In this document: positions 49,346-59,086 of the stretch, in pieces | Layout of the letters: each line of letters begins with the position of its first letter | How positions within the stretch are numbered: the first letter of the stretch is position 1 | NCBI GenBank assembly: GCA_036571765.1 | Contig: BROE01000018.1 | Coordinates: 13,450,592 to 13,514,591 of the forward strand | Reading direction: 5' to 3' | Length of the DNA stretch: 64,000 bases | DNA from: Plecoglossus altivelis | Lineage: Eukaryota > Chordata > Actinopteri > Osmeriformes > Plecoglossidae | The notes under the pieces: generated by a model | What the model was told of the DNA's origin: nothing | The model's database searches: none | What the model saw: the letters and a program-made list of their open reading frames with translations, nothing else | Translations under genes and position numbers: made by a program

Positions 49346-49654
49346 TCCTTCTCCAGGATGAGAGCTGTAGTAACAAGCCTAAAGAGACAGATCTGTAAGA
49401 GGGACATTGTAAATCCAAGGGATCATTTGCATCCCGTTATAACAGCAGGATGCTGTAGCATGTCCCAAACCATTAGCTCAATGTGTATGCTCCCTGAAAT
49501 GAAATTGTCCCAGACTGATGGCACGCAACTCAACTGGTGTGGGTGTACGAATGAATATGTATTTGTGTGTTCATGGGTGAGCGTGTGAGTGTGTGAGTGA
49601 GTGAGAGAGAGAGCGTGTGTGCATATGCGTCTGTGTGTGTGTGTGCGACCGTAC

Positions 49655-49769
49655 CTTCTCCCACTCTCTCTCCTTGTTGAGGACAATGACCACCAGCTTG
49701 GGGTGTTCCTGGTACCCGTCCTCGGTGAAGGACAGGTCCCTGCCGTCCCAAGTCACATTCATCATGTAC
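49655..49769 (-). CDS. grin2a: grin2a exon: end of amino-terminal domain (human-equivalent residues 336-374)
   Basis: A 115-bp exon, the same length as its human counterpart. It encodes YMMNVTWDGRDLSFTEDG through NKEREWEK, the amino-terminal-domain segment ahead of the ligand-binding domain. The NVT sequon is a likely N-glycosylation site conserved in GluN2A. It enters in phase 2 (completing Lys AA|G) and leaves in phase 0. Acceptor ctcccctcccag; donor GAGAAG followed by gtacgg. The upstream intron flank (49770-49930) is very pyrimidine-rich on the transcribed strand. Confidence 0.97.
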
Positions 49770-51981
49770 CTGGGAGGGGAGAGGGTAGAGGGGGGGGGGG
49801 TGGATAGGTGAGTAGTAGGAGGAAAGGGGAAGGAAATATATGAGGGAGAGGAAGGTAGAGACAGGAGATCAGAAATGAGAGTAGGGAGGGAGGGAGGGAA
49901 GGGAGCGAGAAGGGAAGGAAGGAAGACAAGAGGTGAGAACGGTCAGTTACGTTCTGCGTGATTAACCACGTTGCACTACAATGAAAGATTACCAAAGCAT
50001 TAACAGGCAAAGCAGGTAAGAAGTCCAGACGATGACAGTTAATGAAATATTTGAATTTCCAGCTATAATTAGCTCTTCCGAGAGTTAGTGTGTAAAAGCT
50101 GAAATATAATGTATGAAGGTCATAATACGTCCAGAGCAGCAGACAAAGACTGATGATCTGGATTCACACGCATACACATGCACATGCACATACACACACA
50201 CACTTACACACGAATTACATTGATGACCTGCCCGCATGACATGTCGCATTATCCATGATTGAAGACATTGGGAAGATATTATTAGGGCCACATCCTCTAC
50301 ATATTTATCATTTCTATACTTCCTCTTTCTGTGTCTCTTTCACGCTCTCCGCTCTCTCTCTCCCTCTCTCGCTATCTCGCTCTCTCTGTGCATCTGAGGC
50401 AGAGGCAGGCAATGGCACTGACAGGTCAACAGGAGGTCCGAGAAGATGAACAAACCGACGTTAAAGGCGTGTGTATTTTCACAGAGCCTGATTTCACAAA
50501 GCCAACATGGTGCTCTCTCATTCCTTTAATGAGAGGGTTGGAAAAGAAGACCCCCTCCACACAACCACAAGCACAGGCACACACACAAACAACACAGCAA
50601 CAGGCATACCAAGTCTAGCTCTGCCAAAACTGCGATGGCATCATAGAGCTGTACAGGAGTCGTGAGCTGTTAGGCTATGATTGGATTGAAACACATTTGA
50701 TTGGTTTGCGCAACCAGGTGTGAGGTGTAAAAGGCTCACTGATTGGACGATAGATCCAGGTATCAACCGCCCCAAGGGATATACTTCTTAGATCGATCCA
50801 GTTCAACCGCCGACACACACACACGCACACCCACGCTGGATACAGTGGTGAATCCAATTATAAGAGACGGTAGGAGAGCAAAGCATTGATGGAATCAATA
50901 GCCCCCTGTGTGCCTCTTTGCAAGATGGCTCTCCTTTCTCCTCTGAGGGGCCACTTATCCAAAGGGTGTAAGAATGCCGAGCTACGCACACACACAAAAA
51001 CGCATGCGCACACTGACATGCACATACACACGCATGCACACCCCCGCACACGCGCAGAGGAAGCCATCGCTCTTGCCAGGATATTCTATTTGGAGTTAGA
51101 TTTCTTGTCGCCTCTACTGCTGATGTAAACTGTTTCATTCTCTTCGCCCCCCCCCCCTCCTTCTTCCAGTCAAGCTATTGATGCGGCCACTTGTTTACTC
51201 CGGTATCTACCTCTCTTCTCTCCTCCATTATTTCCTCTCTCTCTCTTTCTCTCCCCCTCGACCTCCCTCTCTTTCCATCTGTACCTCTCTCTCCCTCTGT
51301 CGTTCTCTCTTTCTCTCCCTGCCGCCCTCCTTCTCTTTCTTTCTGTACCTCACTCCCTCTCTCGTTCTCCCTCCCTCCCTCGCTCCGTCTGACAACAGCC
51401 CTCACTCTTGCTCTACAGCTTATTTAGTTCATAAGAGCTTGACTATATTCCTTACTGCTCACTTACTAGGACCAAATAGCTTCAGATCAACTTCCTCCAC
51501 TGGTGACTGTGTGTATGTGTGTCCTTCGACCAGGTGTTGTGCAGTTCTGTGTATCCAGCAACTTGCATGCAGTTAGGATGTCTTCTTAGGATCAGTCCGC
51601 AGGCTAAGAGCAGGCTACCTGTAGGCTAGCAGAATGCTATGTGTGGATGTGTGTGTGTGTGTGTATGCGTGTAGTAGGTCGAGCATAGGACTGGTTTCTA
51701 GAATACTGTCTCCTGGCACTGTATTGGCACCTCACCACACCCTCTCTCTCCTCACACACACACACACACGCACACCAACACATACCAGCACAACAACACC
51801 TCGACACCTTTGCTACATGTGTTCATAGGAGAATCTATTAAAACAACATTGAAAGGGATAGGTCAAGGAGAGGAAGAAAGAAAAAGAGAGAGAAAGAAAG
51901 GAAGGAAGAAAGAGAGAGTGAGAGAGGGACAAAGACAGAGAGACTGATAGAGAGCGACAAAGAAAGAGAAAGAAAGAGAGA

Positions 51982-52012
<31 letters not shown>

Positions 52013-52189
52013 TGAAAGAAAGAAAGAAAGCGAGAGAGCAGCGATGGGTGATTGGGGGATGTAAGATGAGAGAGTACGCTGAGAGAGTACGCTGCTCGGC
52101 CAGAGAGTCAGATAAATAAAAATATCGGGGGAGTTTTTTTGGTCTTTTCGGGGAAAGGGGGAGGAAGGAGGGGGGCTCTGCACCACAGT

Positions 52190-52720
52190 GAACCACTGTA
52201 CGTATACACACTGCAGCAACAGCAGCGAGGGAGAGGAACCTGCACACGCACAAGCACGCGCACGCTCATACCCGGCTCAACGCAGCAGAGCAACTTATGG
52301 CCATTGAAGCCAACCTTCCATCTCACCCCCCCCCAGCGACAGACGTAGGCAATTAGGAGGAGCCCGAGTAGAAAAGCGGCTCGGCGGGGTGACCGTCTGT
52401 AGTTTCAGTTCTCACAGCGAAAAAAGAGTTTCGATTCCGCACTTCAATATTTCGCAATATAGCGAGGTAACGTCAAGCCGACCAGAGTGGTGTCCGGCAC
52501 GGCGCTTTCTCTAAGTTTTTATTGTTGTTCATTTTTTATTGAGAGGATCAGACGCTGTTATACGAATAGTATGGCAAAAGGCAGGATAAGGGACAGGTGT
52601 GTTAATGCAAGCCAGGGGCAGGGTGAAAAGCGAGTACCGACCACACACAGACAGCCTTGTACGCACAGACGTGCGCAAAAAGGCGGAAAAGCAGGTGTGT
52701 AGAGATTATCTAAGATCGTA
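52190..52720. promoter_or_regulatory. intragenic CpG-dense block
   Basis: By eye there are roughly 27 CpG dinucleotides in 52200-52520, with more to 52700, against very few in the surrounding intron. It is also nearly free of simple repeats, except for the short C run in copy 1 of the direct repeat. It could be an internal promoter or an inserted element. No protein domain is recognisable in its short open frames. Confidence 0.35.
52293..52334 (+). repeat. direct repeat copy 1
   Basis: ACTTATGGCCATTGAAGCC continuing AACCTTCCATCTCACCCC. It matches copy 2 at 52797-52840 except for short indels. Confidence 0.85.
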
Positions 52721-52796
52721 CAGCATCCGAGAGGTTCGCCCAAGAGAGGATTGTTACTAACACCGGACCGGTGACTCGGCGACCTGTAGCAGACGA

Positions 52797-52834
52797 CTTA
52801 TGGCAACCATTGAAGCCAATCGCTTCCCATCTCA

Positions 52835-52865
<31 letters not shown>

Positions 52866-52866
52866 A
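52797..52866 (+). repeat. direct repeat copy 2, ending in C17 and (CA)n
   Basis: ACTTATGGCAACCATTGAAG continuing CCAATCGCTTCCCATCTCACC, then C17 (52835-52851) and CA to 52866. About 504 bp from copy 1. Confidence 0.85.
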
Positions 52867-53059
52867 CTCCCACCCCCCGTTCTCCCGCAGAGAAATGAGA
52901 ACACAGATTCTTATTCTCAACCTCAGGTTGTGGGAGTATTGGAGTGAGACATAACAGCTCAGAACAGAAAGGGTAGTGCAGTACAACTGGAAAAGCTGTA
53001 TGTGGTGTGTGTGGTGTGTGTGCCTATTTGTGAGCCTCTAAGGCATGTGTGTTGGTGTA

Positions 53060-53090
<31 letters not shown>

Positions 53091-53686
53091 ATGCATGTAC
53101 CTGTATGCATGTGTGACTGTCTGCGAGTGCATGTGTATGTCTGCATTGTAGGTTCGCTCATTTTGGATTTGTATGTGGGTACGCATCTGTGTGTGCTGTG
53201 TTAGTATGTGTGTGTCTCTAGTGAGTTAGCAGGTCATGAATCTTCTCTTGGAGACGAACGGCTGTCTGAGTTGCGACGGGTCCATGATGACAAGATCAAT
53301 GACCGACATGGTAGTGCATTATCTAAGTGGGATGAGTGTGTGGGTGGGGGGGAAAGAGTGTGTGTGTGAGTTGAGGAGGGGGGCGTAAAACAGTGAGTGA
53401 GGGTTGGGGGGCAGAGCGGTGGGACTGAGAGGACGTGGGGAGAGCCATCGGTAAGGATGCAGCGTTTTTACTGTAATCTGGCTGTAGGGAGTGACACACG
53501 TCATATACGGCACTGAGGACACAAACACGCCCTCTGTGCTGTGTGTGGTGGCCTCAGGTGTGCGCGAGCGATAAGTGCCTTTTGAATGATGATTGTGTGG
53601 TGAACTAGATGCAAGCTTAGCACTGGGACTGGCCCCATTCTCCCTCGTCTCCAGAGTGTGGTATGGTTGGTGAATGTGTGTGTGAA

Positions 53687-53693
<7 letters not shown>

Positions 53694-53741
<48 letters not shown>
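53694..53741 (+). repeat. microsatellite (GA)24
   Basis: Perfect dinucleotide run. Confidence 0.95.
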
Positions 53742-53745
<4 letters not shown>

Positions 53746-55471
53746 TGGAGCGAGAAAGTGGGAGGGAGAGAGAAAAAGGGAGGGAGAAAGAGAAAGGGCA
53801 GGGGACAGCTCAGCTGATGAAGGATAGTTCAGGGTGAGGGATGGGGAGATGGAGGTGGGATGGAGGGATGGAAGATGGAGGGAGGGATGGAGAGAGGGAG
53901 GTAGGAAAGCACAAGGTACACACTCTGGGAGATGGCAGAATGAGCACACAACCTGTCCCTGCCTCTCTCCTCTCCCCCTCTCATCTCTCCTCCCTCACCT
54001 TTCCTCCCTAAACCTCTCTCGATCTCCTCTTTTCCCCACCCCACCCCACCTCTCCGCCCTCTCAGCCCCCTGCCCATCTCCTCTGTCACCCTTCTCCCTG
54101 GTCAATCTCTTCCTTCTCTCCTCTCATACACCCTGTCACCCACCGTCACTCCTTTCTCCACCTCTCGTCTGCCTGGGTCCTCTTTACTCTGAAAATATTT
54201 GTCCTTTTACAAGTAGGGCACAACACCCTTAGTAGAGGAGGGGAGGAGTGGGTTGGGGAGAGGATGGGAGAGGACAGTCGAGGAGGAGGGAGGAGAAGAG
54301 ATGAACTTAAAAGGGAGGGGAGAGTGGAGTGGAAAGAGGAACAGAGTGAGATAGCGGAGAAGAGTAGAGAAGAGAGGGGTGGAAGCAGAGAAATGGGGAG
54401 GTGGGGAATAGCCAGTGGTGGAGTGTTCCTTAACATATGACAAATTATACAATATCGGTAAATACAAAACAGGGAATGAAGGATGTGCTTATCTAAGTCT
54501 GTTAAACCCACTGAGGAGTACATGTGACCCTGACAAGGCAGCTGCCTTGATTTATGGCTCTCTCTCCATCCCTCTCTTTCACACATCCTTCTGTCAACCT
54601 TTCAGACAAACACTTGTCTTATATGACAGCTGATTGACGAACGCACACATGCGTCCACATGCGCACACACAAACACGCATGTTTTATTCATGATGCTGTG
54701 TGCTGTGTTCAAAATTGCAAAGCTAACAAGTGAAACAAGTGTATATGTTCTGCTTTATTAGAATAATCCCAATAATGCATCTTCATATCCACACCATGAC
54801 AGAACAGAGAGAGAGAGAGAGAGAGAGAGAGAACAGAGAGAGGGGAAGTGAAGGAAAAAGTGACAAAGAAACAGAGAGAGGAAGAATGGTAAGGAGGGAG
54901 CAAGATGACAAGAGGGTGAGAAAGAGAAAGAGTGAGACAGAGAGAGACAGACAGAGAGAGGACAGGAGGGAGCAGGTAACAGCAGAGCAGCAGAGAGACC
55001 TCCAGTCCTCACCAGTGAGACTCAACTGCCTCCAGGCATCTCTCCCACGAGCACCAAATCTACAGCTTTGGCTACATGACTGGAAAACCAGCTCCTGCAG
55101 AGCCACTATATCCCTTCTCAGCCACACACTCGAGGCTTACGTGTGTGTGTGTTTCGAGTGAGTGTGTGTGTCAGTCTGTGTGCATGCACATGCGTCTATC
55201 TGTCTGTCTGTGTGGGCCATGTGCGTGTCTCTGTGGGTGTGCATGTCTGTCTGTGTTTGGGTAGGTTCCTGCTAGAAAGCGCTTGTGTGCCTGTCTCTGC
55301 CTGCACATGTGCGCGCGCATGAACCAGTGCACGAGTGCTCGGCGACTGAGGCAGAGTATATTTTGGGAGATCCAGGCTGAGAACAAAGCGTCAGACTAAC
55401 GCATTGTGACAGAGGGCATATGACACACCTCCACCCCTATCCTGGAGGGCAGAGAGAGTGGGAGAGAGAGT

Positions 55472-55510
<39 letters not shown>

Positions 55511-56358
55511 AGAGAGAGAGGGAGGGAGAAGGAATGGAGAACAAGATGAGGGGAGAAAATAACAAAAGAAATAGGAGCAGAAAGAGTGAGGAATAAGAAA
55601 AGTGGGAAAAAGAGATGGAAGGGCAGAGAGTGGAAGAGAGAAGGGCTGTGGAAAAGGGTGTGCAAGTAAGGAGGGAGGGAGCAAGAGAGATATAGAGAGA
55701 TAGTAATGGTGGCTAGGGCTGGGGATTGGCAGTTCCTGGTCCAGACGATGACATCACAGGACTTTTGGCTAAGAATCCCTGCCCTTTGTTTGTGTGTGTG
55801 TGTGTGTGTGTGTCTGGATGTGTATGTGTGTCTTTTCATGACACAATAATTCCACTCGACCCTGTGTGAGTGTATTTAGAGGTGCTTTTAATGTAGTGGA
55901 TTTATGAGTCTGTGTTTGACCATATCCCTGCAACACTGCATGTCACTAGGGCCACTCAGACCCACATTTATACAGTATGTGTATGGGTTATTGGCTTGGC
56001 CCCTTAGTTTTCTTGTGTTCTATCTTCTACCACCCCCGGTTTGTGTGTGTGTGGTATCAAGTTATATGTTGCCCACAACACATAGATGACGGCTAGCCCA
56101 GGGCAAAGGTACAACAGAATGGAATAAGTGTGTGTCTGTGTGTTTATTGTGTGTGTGTGTGCGTGTGAACAAACCAAACAGGTGTGGTGCCACTAGTCTG
56201 GGCTGACAGGTAATTTCAGTTTCCTGCCCTGAAATACGAGGGCTAAATTCTGTAAGGGCTCATAAGAAAACACACACACACCCACTCACACACACAATGC
56301 ATCTACACTCAAAACTACACACACACACATGCAGTATAATCACACTTCCACTCCTACA

Positions 56359-56438
<80 letters not shown>
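56359..56438 (+). repeat. microsatellite (CT)12(CA)28
   Basis: Perfect compound dinucleotide array. Confidence 0.95.
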
Positions 56439-56439
<1 letters not shown>

Positions 56440-56904
56440 ATATACGAGGTGTGAACTGTGCTAAGGCGGGCTATTCAGCATGGTAAGAGGAGCAGAGTAA
56501 ATCTGTCATACTGGAACATTCAGTTACAGTGGGCCAGCCCTCCTGACTCCTCTAACAGTGGTTTACATGAGGCAGACACAGCAGTAGCTCCGTCTGCATT
56601 CCGTGCCACCATTTTGTTGAACTTGTTTATTGACTGGTTGTGTTTTCCACCGTGCCTAGTATCAAACCTGAGTGACAAAAGTGTCAGATGGGAAATCAAG
56701 GAGTTGTAGTGTGGATCCTACAGGATACACAGCGTTCACTGGTACAGAGGACTGTAGGTCTGTGTCTCTCCTACCCTTTCTCTCTCCCGGTCTCTGTCCT
56801 CTCTCTTACCCACCTTCTCTTTTTCTTTCTCCATCCCTCCGTCACTCCCTCCACCCCCTCTCACACATTAACCTGATCTCTCTCCCAATTCTCTGGCCGC
56901 TATT

Positions 56905-57203
56905 ATAGTAAGGGTTGGGACCAGTTAAGACTAGTACAGTAGGTCTGTATTATAGTCAGGGTTAGGAAAGTACAGTAGTTCTGTATTTTAGTCAGGGTTA
57001 GGACTAGTACAGACGGTCTGTGTTATAGTCAGGGTTAGGACTAGTACAGACGGTCTGTGTTATAGTCAGGGTTAGGTCTAGTACAGAAAGTCTGTATCAT
57101 AATCCGGGTTAGGACTAGTACAGTAAGTCTGTATTATAGTCAGGGTTAGGACTAGTACGGTAGTTCTGCACTGTAGTCAGGGTTAGGACTAGTCCAGTAG
57201 GTC
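56905..57203 (+). repeat. 37-bp minisatellite, about 8 units, containing GGGTTAGG
   Basis: The unit reads GTCAGGGTTAGGACTAGTAC followed by AGTAGGTCTGTATTATA. Adjacent copies at 57001 and 57038 confirm the 37-bp period. Units differ by one to six substitutions. Confidence 0.9.
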
Positions 57204-58158
57204 TGCCTTGGCTTCGTCTCCCCTGACAACCCATGTAATCTAACAGGCCTGGCCGCAAGCCCTGACCCTGCCTAACCAATCATGTCGGCCCGAGTCCTGG
57301 CCATGTCTCCTTATTGGCTGAGTTCTCTCACCCGCAACAGAGCCATCTGTGTCCATGCTACACCTGGGTAACCCCCTCAGGCAGCAAAGCAGCATGGGAA
57401 AGAGGTCAGCTGGCCTGCCATGTCGGGTCTGTGTTGCTCCCCCCAGAAACAAGCCCCGCCTCCAAAACTACAGGAGGAGATTTGATACGTTCCAGCAGGA
57501 TGATGGTTCTCTCTGATTGGAGACCTTAGGGAGAGGAGGGTCTGGAAGCTTTTAAGTGGGCTGGTCCAAGTTCTGGATGTCTGTCATGATATCATCCCTC
57601 TGTCCTTCTGTCCTCCTTAGCCTCTATCATTGTGACAGCTAGACTCAATGTAGTTTCTAGTTCTTTCTCTATACCAATCCTCCTCTATCTCAGGCAGATG
57701 GGAGGCAAAAACCAAGGCTGGCCAGGCCCGCAACCACTCCTGCTGCATGCTGGGAGATGACTGAAGGCTGGATGAAAAAGAAAGAGTGAGCGAGAAAGCG
57801 AGTGTGGAGGAGGAAGCGAGAAGTGGCGAGGAGCAGCAGAAGCCAGGACTCATCAAGGTTCAGGTTTGTAGAACACTCGGTTGGAGCGCTTCCCCGCCAT
57901 CGGCATCTTGTCTTCTCTCCCTTCCTCCTCCCTCTCTCTTCTCCCCCCTCAACCTCCCCTTTCCTCAGTTCCCCGTCTCACCCAGAACCTCCCGTTCCAC
58001 CTGCTTTCGCTCTGTCACCTGGCACCCTACCTTGCTCTGTCCTTCACTAAATCTGACCGCTTATCTTGGTAGATAGAAAACTTGCCGAAACATTAACTCA
58101 CACCCCCCCACCTTTCACACATACACACGCATGCACACACAACCTCCCAGCCTCTTAC

Positions 58159-58587
58159 TTGTGCAGAGCGCTGGGCGGCAGCTTTGAAGTCTTCTCCATG
58201 GGGCCGTAGCAGGACGTCTTGGCCTCGGGGATGTCGCCATACTCATCTAGCATGGCGGCAGCGGCCGAGGTGATGATCCCCAGGCCGTCCCGTACACGCG
58301 CCTCCAGTGGGTAGTCCCAGTCGTCGTAGGAGATGGCGATCATGCCGCAGGGGAACTCCTCGGGCAGTATCTCGGGGTTCCCCGTGGTTAGACTGGGCAC
58401 AATCCAGATGTAGCCAAAGCCGGTGAGGCCCAGGGAGCGTGCTTCCTCCAGGATGTAGAGGGCCTCATCCTTGGAGCAGTAGAGCAGGACCACAGGGGAC
58501 TGGACCTTCTTCAGCATGATCTGACTCTTACTGTCCTCCTCCACTGCATCCAGGGTAATGATGTTCTGAAGGTCCCATCCCACAAAG
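58159..58587 (-). CDS. grin2a: grin2a exon: amino-terminal domain, second lobe (human-equivalent residues 194-335)
   Basis: The exon encodes SFVGWDLQNIITLD through SALHK, the second lobe of the amino-terminal domain and the linker toward S1. Conserved blocks include LLYCSKDEA, EARSLGLTG, WIVPSL, SYDDWDY, LEARVRDG and PEAKTSCYG. The positions equivalent to human GluN2A K233 (in SKDEA), E266 (in GNPE) and D282 (in SYDD) are all kept. In mammalian GluN2A these contribute to high-affinity Zn2+ inhibition; the two histidines of that site (H44, H128) would be in the missing first exon. The exon enters and leaves in phase 2, and the donor is CACAA followed by gtaaga. Together with the preceding exon it makes 596 bp against 593 bp in human, so one residue is gained, around MEKTSKLPPSALHK. 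Confidence 0.97.
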
Positions 58588-58919
58588 CTGGAGGGCAGGT
58601 AGGAGACAGGGTCAGGGGGGAGACAGGGTCAGGGGGAGAAGGAACAGGGGTAGAGGACAGGGTCAGGGAGAGCAAACCTTTGGTATACATCATGGACTTA
58701 CCATGAAGAGGATAAGGGGAAGGAGGAACAACATTTTAACTTTTTCTAATGTTAGCAGGTCATATTGTAGGACTAACAACGAAATACGTGCAACTCTAAA
58801 CTTTTAAAGTCCAATAAAAAACCATTCTGCGTTGCAGAACACTCACATATCTAAATAGGATTATTGTTTATGTTCCTGTCTAAAATTTAAGAAAGACTGA
58901 ATAACGATGTTCCGGTCAC
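58588..58919 (-). other. intron splitting the ancestral exon 3 (332 bp)
   Basis: Phase-2 intron with gtgacc donor (58919) and ccctccag acceptor (58588). No open frame of GluN2A type runs through it. The part nearest the acceptor (about 58592-58670) is an imperfect tandem of a roughly 20-bp unit, read on the plus strand as gacagggtcaggggg. The rest is AT-rich unique sequence. Removing it restores a GluN2A-like frame (DNS then FVGW). The human gene has no intron at this site as far as I know. Confidence 0.88.
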
Positions 58920-59086
58920 CTGTTGTCAACAGTGGTCTTGAGGATGTTGATGAACTCCTGGTAGCCTGGGAACTTGGAGGTGACGATGGAGAAGATGTGC
59001 CAGTCGTACTCCTCCATGATGTTGAGCATCAACAGTGCCTCCTGTTGGATGGAAGCCCCAAACTGGAAGAATGTCGACTTGACATC
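58920..59086 (-). CDS. grin2a: grin2a exon: amino-terminal domain, first lobe (human-equivalent residues 139-194)
   Basis: The exon encodes 55 complete codons plus two bases. It starts DVKSTFFQFGASIQQEA and ends at TTVDNS, aligning to the GluN2A amino-terminal (LIVBP-like) domain from D139 to S194, the region that forms the extracellular clamshell and allosteric site. The acceptor is tgtcttcag directly before GAT, and phase 0 matches the human exon 3 start at codon 139. The donor is AACAG followed by gtgacc, which is weaker than the other donors in this gene because position +4 is c. In human GRIN2A the frame continues uninterrupted into the next segment; here a 332-bp intron splits codon 194 (AG then C). 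The ORF that runs through the upstream intron in this frame is not coding: it meets an in-frame TAA shortly upstream. Confidence 0.95.

Larger units (their letters stand above)
41423..49654 (-). other. grin2a intron, 8.2 kb
   Basis: No coding sequence recognised. Dominated by (CA/GT)n arrays (42034-42084, 43153-43183, 44315-44355, 45432-45460, 47829-47858, 48250-48298), a GAAA-rich purine tract (48301-48500), (TTCC)15 at 49079-49139, a (CATG)n run with five overlapping UGCAUG on the transcribed strand (48744-48768), and a locally duplicated block near 46601-46890. AT-rich unique sequence lies at 42960-43140. Confidence 0.85.
49770..58158 (-). other. grin2a intron, 8.4 kb
   Basis: No coding sequence recognised. 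Contains pyrimidine-rich sequence next to the acceptor (49770-49930), another such stretch at 51180-51400, a GA tract (about 51840-52030), a CpG-dense block (52190-52720) flanked by diverged direct repeats, C17 then CA (52835-52866), a GT/GC run (about 53060-53090), (GA)24 at 53694-53741, GA at about 54806-54832 and 55465-55506, (CT)12(CA)28 at 56359-56438, and a 37-bp minisatellite (56905-57203). Confidence 0.85.
18200..59086 (-). other. grin2a: grin2a gene, 5'-partial (NMDA receptor subunit GluN2A)
   Basis: Gene-level entry tying together the twelve exons listed separately. In transcript order the coding exons are 59086-58920, 58587-58159, 49769-49655, 41422-41220, 36354-36183, 35596-35443, 34581-34456, 34096-33867, 30622-30462, 28116-27929, 25198-24960 and 24111-22222. 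Their lengths are 167, 429, 115, 203, 172, 154, 126, 230, 161, 188, 239 and 1890 bp. All introns are GT-AG and reading phase is continuous throughout, giving 1,357 residues. From exon 4 on, the lengths 115, 203, 172, 154, 126, 230, 161, 188 and 239 agree with the human GRIN2A exon boundaries as I remember them (c.1007/1008, c.1122/1123, c.2007/2008). The initiator exon, promoter and 5' UTR are outside the window. A GluN2B identity is disfavoured because the tail ends KKIPSLESDV and the S2 lobe reads GSGYIFATTGYGIALQKGS, both 2A-type. Teleosts usually carry two grin2a copies, and which one this is cannot be told. Confidence 0.96.

Noticed and set aside
56905..57203. Interstitial telomere sequence
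   Set aside because: Only one GGGTTAGG per 37-bp unit, not tandem TTAGGG, so it is a minisatellite.
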